A stretch of 64,000 nt of DNA from Sycobia sp. Sy_11 (Eukaryota; Arthropoda; Insecta; Hymenoptera; Epichrysomallidae): the NCBI GenBank assembly GCA_018907035.1, contig JACCIC010000226.1:310001-374000 (forward strand). Direction: 5' to 3'. The notes under the pieces were generated by a model. The model saw only the letters and a program-made list of their open reading frames with translations. It did no database searches and was not told where the DNA came from. Positions 58,888 to 64,000 of the stretch are shown in pieces. The first letter of the stretch is position 1. Every line of letters starts with the position of its first letter. The position numbers and the translations under genes are program-made.

Positions 58888-58949
58888 TTTAGTTTAGTTT
58901 AGTTTAGTCCCTGATGAGGAGCCGTAGCGAGCTTGAAACGTTGGACTGG
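58888..58949 (+). ncRNA. Hammerhead-ribozyme-like motif downstream of the Penelope fragment
   Basis: CTGATGA (58911-58917) and GAAA (58935-58938) are the two conserved cores. Stem I pairs AGTCC (58906-58910) with GGACT (58943-58947), extendable by two G-U pairs. Stem II can form from GAGC (58919-58922) and GCTT (58931-58934) with an 8-base loop, leaving G58918 unpaired. Stem III is the minimal self-complementary ACGT (58938-58941), followed by the cleavage-position U58942 (GUU). A minimal stem III is known for hammerheads of Penelope-like elements, which can act as dimers. The G-U pair and bulged G in stem II may weaken it. Four TTTAG repeats (58888-58907) precede it. Confidence 0.7.
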
Positions 58950-58984
58950 CTCTTCAATTAGGTAAGGGTGTTGGGGACGGTCAG

Positions 58985-59230
58985 ACTGCACTTTACCAAC
59001 AAAATTTTTTTCAGCTAATATTTTAATTTCAGATTAGTCTAAGGGGATGACTGTAAATAAGGACAGTCTGACTGTCATTATAATTTTTAATTTAATTTTT
59101 ATTTTTATTTTTATTATTTTTGTGTATTGATGTATTAATGTTAATGTAGATATGTATTGATATTGTTACGTATTGTTTTCGATTGATTTGATTGGACTGT
59201 AAGACCAATGAAAAAATATTTATTAATAAT
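58985..59230 (+). repeat. AT-rich dispersed repeat, copy 6 (right flank of Penelope-like fragment)
   Basis: CACTTTACCAACAAAAT, TTTCAGCTAATATTTTA, CAGATTAGTCTAAGGGGATGA, GACAGTC-T-GACTGTC (59062-59076, a perfect 15-base palindrome with central T), an A/T run, then ATTGGACTGTAAGACCAATG. It is collinear with 57445-57680 and in the same orientation. Confidence 0.75.
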
Positions 59231-59239
59231 GCATCGACC

Positions 59240-60086
59240 TTAAAAAGATCGCTTATATAATGGTATGTGTACCATTATGATTATTAACAGCTTATCTTGA
59301 TTGTGTATGCGCGCGCGCGCGTGTGTGTTTGAACTTTGCATATTAAAAATTGAAATAATAATATATAAACATTAACATAAAATCATAATATAAATCTTTG
59401 GATTTAGAAAATAGTTTTTATTATTTAAATCAATTTTGCTTAGAATATAAATATTAACATTTTAAAGCTTGGTTAAAGATAAATTAATGAGATGAATAAA
59501 TGTTATTATGTTTGAGGTAAACTTTGTTTATGGTTCTTGCTCCCATGTCTTTGGTAGTTATGTGTATATCGTCTGCATTCTTATCATAGATAGAAAATTT
59601 TTATATTTTTATTAAGAACTGTTTTTATAAATATGGTAAAGTAGAATTTGTAAAAAGCCTAGGAATTTACCGAAAATAGAGATATTGATAAGTGACAATG
59701 TGTTTTTAAGTACATTAGCTAATAAGGATTTACGTAGCATGCATTTGCTATACGACAATATGTTGGAACCTCAAATAAATGACCGCGTAAATTGTGTGTA
59801 TTAAATAAGAATAAACTTTATTAAAAATGATACATAAAAAGGCAAAATTTTAATGCTACACAAAATATCACAAAGTAACGAACTTTCTTGTTTGGCTGTC
59901 CTTCAAAACTGACGCTACCTGCATCTAATCCATAGCTGCAGGTAATAACATAAACATCTGTTTATCCCTACCCCCACTTTTCTACATTTTATAATATACG
60001 TTTTTTATAACTATTTTTCGTATCTTCTGCATTTCTTACTTAATTTGCGCGGTTCATTCCATTCCATATACTCACGATCGCTTCTA

Positions 60087-60134
<48 letters not shown>

Positions 60135-60810
60135 GTGCATGCATTCTCAGATCGTTACACTCCAACACAATATACATCGAGTCATATGTTCCGTTTCTTC
60201 TGTTTTCCTTCATTGGTACAAAAAAGAGTATTTTAGTTCGGTTATGAAATTCTGGATTCTTGAATATAGTCGTACAAAATGCTAATGATATGTACAGTTT
60301 TTTCATTAATTTTTGAAATATAGTAAAATATACGATATAGAATTTTCTCATCTTCTTCTACTTTTTATATATAATGCATAGTATACAACATAATAATATG
60401 AACTCATAAGGTAAATGCGTTTCACACCATTGTTACAGTAGCGATTTTCAAAATATTCGTAGAGTAGAAATATTGCCTGAAAAGAAAACTGTACAATGAA
60501 TTTCAAATTATATTACTCTAAACTTTATAAAATTAATCTTTTTAAAGATATCATACTCATTGTATTTTAAGAAAGGTTGTTCAAAACATTTAGAACATAT
60601 TACTTTCCTATTACTGGACCGAGCAGAAGAAGTATCTGTGTAACGTAATCTGTACCCAAACATCCTATATGAGAATACTATAATTTCTTTACTCTATCGT
60701 TATAATTTTTTTACTTACAATACATATTATCAATACTGTTAGATTATTTTAGACTTCTATAAATAATAAACCAAAAAATACTTGAAACTAAATATTGGAC
60801 CGTATCGTAA
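59240..60810. other. AT-rich non-coding DNA
   Basis: Contains a short (GC)n(GT)n run at 59307-59328 and a CT/GA tract at 60088-60132. No coding signal. Confidence 0.4.
60088..60132. repeat. (CT)n microsatellite
   Basis: CT tract; the frames through it on both strands are artefacts. Confidence 0.95.
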
Positions 60811-60814
60811 AAGG

Positions 60815-61120
60815 ATGTAAACACGAATACACTGGATCTTATTACGATCTGTGTCTTTGCTGTTCTGCGTGGCAAGTAATATACGAGTTTATTGTTTAGA
60901 TGACTGAAGTTTTTTTATAGGTTTTAAGCTTCTCACAAAGGCTTGCAGAGTTTTCGATTTCGAGTACTGTAGTTAGTCTTGTGTCGTTCTTTCGTTTGAA
61001 CAGACGTCTTTTCTTTCCCCGTTTGAAATAAAGTTCATGTTAAAAGATTATTTCGTGTATCTTTATTTTAACATTCCACCTACTATATTTAATAAAAATG
61101 CAATAGGTTATCGGCCCAGA
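60815..61120 (+). other. Probable copia 5' LTR end and primer-binding site
   Basis: GGTTATCGGCCCAG (61106-61119) closely resembles the insect copia primer site, which pairs with an internal part of initiator methionine tRNA. Upstream, GAAATAAAG (61024-61032) is a poly(A) signal and TTATTTTAACA (ending near 61073) a plausible LTR end. The 5' edge of the LTR is not clear; TGTAAACACG at about 60818 is only a guess. No downstream LTR is seen. Confidence 0.5.
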
Positions 61121-61226
61121 TTTTGCGAGTAAACTTTCCGTGATTTTGTGGATAGTGTAATCTAGTAATAAAATAAAACTGTGTCAAATACACGACAAAA
61201 AAAGTTTTTTTCTAGTAAGTGAAAAA

Positions 61227-61560
61227 TGGAATCCGTTAAAACAAAAAGGAATATTAAACCTTCCAACAGTGAAAAATATAGTGTGTAGAGTTTAGAATCC
61301 GCTCTCTTCTATCTGAACTTAATAACCAAGTCCATGCAGTAATGGTAGAAGAGTGGAAAAAGTCTGAACACATTGCAAAAGATGTAATAGTAGAATATTT
61401 TTAAGATTCTTTTCTCGGTTTTGTAAAAACCAATGATACGGCAAAAACAGTTTTGCAGTCTTGATATGGTTTTCCAATATGGCAGATATAATCACCTTAT
61501 AAAGAATCCGAGATTCTATAAGAAAAATCAACAGCAATATTCAGGAGATAATAAAACTGG
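61227..61560 (+). pseudogene. Copia gag remnant
   Basis: The frame opens with MESVKTKRNIKPSNSEKYSV at 61227, the typical insect copia Gag start, and stops at once (TAG where Trp is usual). A second piece has VEEWKKSEHIAKDVIVEYF (about 61343-61400) and LGFVKTNDTAKTVLQSLDMVF (about 61411-61472), the UBN2/Gag core. The middle and the zinc knuckle appear deleted. It lies directly downstream of the primer site. Confidence 0.75.
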
Positions 61561-61930
61561 CCAGTCTGCGAATGCAAAGCCTCAGGTGCATCGGATCATA
61601 TTATTAATGATGATTCGTCGTACAGTAATTATATGAGCTATCCTGAATATTACAGTAAGGAAAGATTAAAGGTGCTCTGGCGGACGTCTTATATTACGTG
61701 GAAGTGCTGCAAAAAATTTGCTATCTGTCAGCAAGATGCAGAAAGTACGGATGAGTATTCACTTTAATCCAAATGGGTTGGAACTTACTGAAAATGATAA
61801 AATAGTTTTTGTTGGTAAGCCTATAAATAATTTGATTCATATAGAATTCATTATTAATAAATTATATAATAAAAGAGTCTATAGTGCGATAAGCAGTAAT
61901 TATAGTTTTTGGCATTAAAGATTTGGATAT
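61560..61930 (+). pseudogene. Copia protease and GAG-pre-integrase remnant
   Basis: ASGASDHIIND (about 61578-61610) corresponds to the copia protease active site, with the first Asp changed to Ala. It continues with SNYMSYPEYY and, after a frameshift, LADVLYYVE (about 61675-61700) and NLLSVSKMQKVRMSIHFNPNG (61712-61775; usually G in place of R). This is the normal order from protease to the pre-integrase segment. Confidence 0.75.
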
Positions 61931-62480
61931 ATGGGTAAATCAAAATTTATTGAAATGAAAAATAATAAGATGATCGATGGTATTAAATTAATTAATAATA
62001 TTCAACTAAATTATTATGTTTGTGAAGCTTGTATTTTTGGCAAACAAGCAAGATTACCTTTTCAGAAAAGCAAAAATAAAAATCATATTAAAAGACCACT
62101 TTTTATTATTCATTCAGATGTTTGCGGATCAATCACTCCTGCGATAATAGATGGTAAAAATTATTTTGTATTGTTTGTAGATGAATTTGCGCACTATTGC
62201 GTTACATCTTTAATAGCATTAAAGTCAGATGTATTTTCTATTTCAAAGACTTTATAAAAAAAAAGTCAAACTCATTTTAATTTAAAAATAGTAAATTTAT
62301 ATTGTGATAATGGTAGAAATTCTTTATCGAATGAAATGAAGGATTATTGCAAAGATAATGGAATCAGCTATCATTTAACAGTTGCTCATACTCTATTATT
62401 AAATGGCGAAAGAATGATTAGAACAATTACTGAAAAAGTACTACCTTCGTAAGTGGGGTAAACTGAACGAAGTAATTTGG
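61931..62480 (+). pseudogene. Copia integrase remnant (D, D, E region)
   Basis: 61931-62257 (108 codons): MGKSKFIEMKNNKMIDG and CEACIFGKQARLPF (zinc-binding cysteines), then IHSDVCGSITP (first Asp, about 62120) and KNYFVLFVDEFAHYC. After a frameshift in an A run (62258-62265), IVNLYCDNGRN (second Asp, about 62299) and LLLNGERMIRTITEK (Glu block, about 62395-62440). The integrase would insert copia cDNA. Short deletions follow the Glu block. Confidence 0.85.
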
Positions 62481-63330
62481 GGTGAAGCAGTTTTAACTGG
62501 TACGTATTTAATAAATCGAACCCCTCCTAATGTTTTAAAACAGTATAAAATACCATATGAATTATGGCATGGTAAAAAGCCTCAAGTAAAATATTTAAAA
62601 ATTTTCAGTAGTACAATATATGTGCATAATAAAATAAGAAAAACAAAATTTAAAATATTGAAGATAAATCTTGGAAAGGTATTTTAGTTGGTTACGTTTT
62701 AATTTACTATAAAATATGGGATGTAGAAACAGAAAAATTTATTGTAGCAAGAGATGTGATAGCTGATCAAAATATTCTTGAAGGAATTGTAATAAAAATT
62801 CGAAGAAAACTGATGAACATGATGATTTGCTATAAAATATGGGATGTAGAATCAAAAAAATTTATTGTAGCAAAGGATGTGTTAGCTGATAAAGTAAATT
62901 TTTTGAATTCGAGACCAGAAATGAGGCTTGAAGGAATTGTAATAAAAAATTCCAAGAAAACTGATGAACGTGGTGTTCGTAACAAATCAGTAGAGCCGCA
63001 GAAATCTGATGATGGAAAATCAAAAAAAAAATTCTATAAGACAAATTTGGGAAATATGAATCAGATAAACACTATTTGAAAATAGACAGAAATTCAATTG
63101 AAAATTTGAACAAGTCTAATAAATCTATAATAGAAATAGATAATTGCAATCAGTCGGAATTTCAAAATGATAAATATAATGCAAAGAAAATAATTACAAA
63201 TCTAAGGAGGAGTGATAGATTAAAGATAAACTAAGGATTTCTTATGAAGAAATAAATTACGTTTTGTGTGCATAATCAGTAAATTGTGAAATTCCCAATA
63301 ATTTCAATGATATTCAAAATAATATCCATA
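62480..63330 (+). pseudogene. Copia integrase C-terminus and linker to RT, with 123-bp duplication
   Basis: WGEAVLTGTYLINRTPPNVL (about 62482-62545), PYELWHGKKPQVKYLKIFSSTIYVH (about 62551-62625) and KIWDVETEKFIVARDVIAD (about 62709-62765) form the conserved end of copia integrase. The last block is repeated at 62831, 123 bp (41 codons) downstream, with substitutions: an in-frame tandem duplication. The text continues with RRSDRLK (about 63205) and SYEEINYVLCA (about 63241-63270), the start of the copia RT leader, and is lost before RT proper. RT, RNase H and the 3' LTR are missing. Confidence 0.8.
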
Positions 63331-63339
63331 AAGAAAAAT

Positions 63340-64000
63340 GGAAATAAAATTAATAAAAATTCAATAAAAACTTTCTAATAAATAAATAAAAAAAACCATA
63401 TTATAGTTTTCATTCGCATTAAATAATTTCTTTTTTCCACCTCTTTAACGAGATTCTAATCGTCTTATGCCCCATACTTCAGTGCTACAGTACATTCAAT
63501 CCTATGATTATGGACAAAGAATTACAAACGCGGTTCAAAGGTTCAGCGGAGTGTAAAAATCATTCCCTTTTCCAGGCGTTGCGATGAGCTTCGTAAAAAA
63601 GTGGAGGGGGTCTAGGCAGGAGAAAAAAATGCTATCGTATTGCAGAGAGCTTAGAGCATGCGGGAACGGAGGGCGGTAGTGTTCCATTTCAGTCTTCACT
63701 TTTCTACGAAAGGCCGCCCGCCCCTCCCCCTCACGCGATCGCCTCGTTGACGGAATTGCGATAGTCTTGAGAGTAATGCACTGCCATCTTTACCAAGCAT
63801 ACCATGCGGCGCGTGTATGTACAGGTTTTAACGCTGCTCGGCTGTTAAAGCATTGGAATTTCTCTTTTGCTCACCATTTTCGTCGAAAAAAATATGATAT
63901 TTCAGAAGGGTTAGGACTGGAGGCTACGAGCGAGAGGGAGAGGTCGTGGATTGATTCCTGGTTTTCCTTCTATATTACTACAATCCATCGGTTTATGCGT
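63340..64000. other. Window end; GC-richer segment from about 63450
   Basis: CG-containing, partly C-rich sequence (GGCCGCCCGCCCCTCCCCCTC near 63711) contrasts with the copia remnant. No frame or repeat is recognised. It may be the edge of a gene-associated region continuing beyond the window. Confidence 0.3.

Overview
This looks like an animal, almost certainly insect, nuclear genomic window. The evidence is the strong AT bias, the long (TA)n, (GA)n and (GT)n microsatellites, the absence of operons or ribosome binding sites, and a full range of arthropod transposable elements: BEL/Pao, Ty3/gypsy, Ty1/copia, R1-like and Jockey-like LINEs, mariner, a Penelope-like element and tRNA-derived SINEs. 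A hymenopteran (ant or wasp) would fit, but the sequence alone does not settle the order. I found no host protein-coding gene that I can defend. Nearly all recognisable coding sequence belongs to transposable elements, and every copy carries stops or frameshifts.

Layout, 0-10 kb. An AT-rich dispersed repeat (1-245) is followed by a decayed BEL/Pao pol fragment (about 330-1190). A composite repeat (about 1340-4250) holds a 60-bp minisatellite with a 180-bp higher-order period, a tRNA-SINE with a perfect 10-bp target duplication inserted in its left part, TA and GA tracts, and an RTE-like 3' end. A GC-richer Ty3/gypsy element (about 4740-9045) keeps a likely 5' LTR and tRNA primer site, gag, protease, RT, RNase H, integrase and an unusual tail with three AT-hooks. 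It stops at a TA tract, with no 3' LTR seen.

Layout, 10-31 kb. A GC-rich segment with an 82-bp tandem duplication (about 9740-10340) is followed by one SINE inserted into another (10412-10830). A truncated mariner (about 13270-13990, minus) and two LINE tail fragments follow. Then comes an R1-like LINE on the minus strand (about 17890-21290) that has lost its endonuclease. A near-complete mariner (26888-28183) sits inside a TA tract, followed by a second copy of the composite repeat (28560-29960).

Layout, 31-47 kb. This part is poor in recognisable elements. It holds a short foldback, a tRNA-like Pol III unit, a GC-rich promoter-like segment with two CRE palindromes 22 bp apart (about 35690-36420), and a tandem array of about 715-bp units enclosed by 17-bp inverted repeats.

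Layout, 47-64 kb. A Jockey-like LINE on the minus strand (47670-50970) abuts a fourth, fragmentary copy of the composite repeat. A third copy of the composite repeat and a Mag-like Ty3/gypsy element (about 52280-54690) follow. A Penelope-like fragment comes next, with a GIY-YIG endonuclease domain and a hammerhead-ribozyme-like motif, flanked by direct copies of the dispersed repeat. A copia element with its 5' primer site (about 61070-63330) and a GC-richer end complete the window.

The elements do not form a pathway. The window is best read as an intergenic or intronic transposon graveyard with repeated nesting. The parts most worth a second look are the Penelope/hammerhead unit, the AT-hook gypsy tail, the composite repeat family and the bounded 715-bp array.
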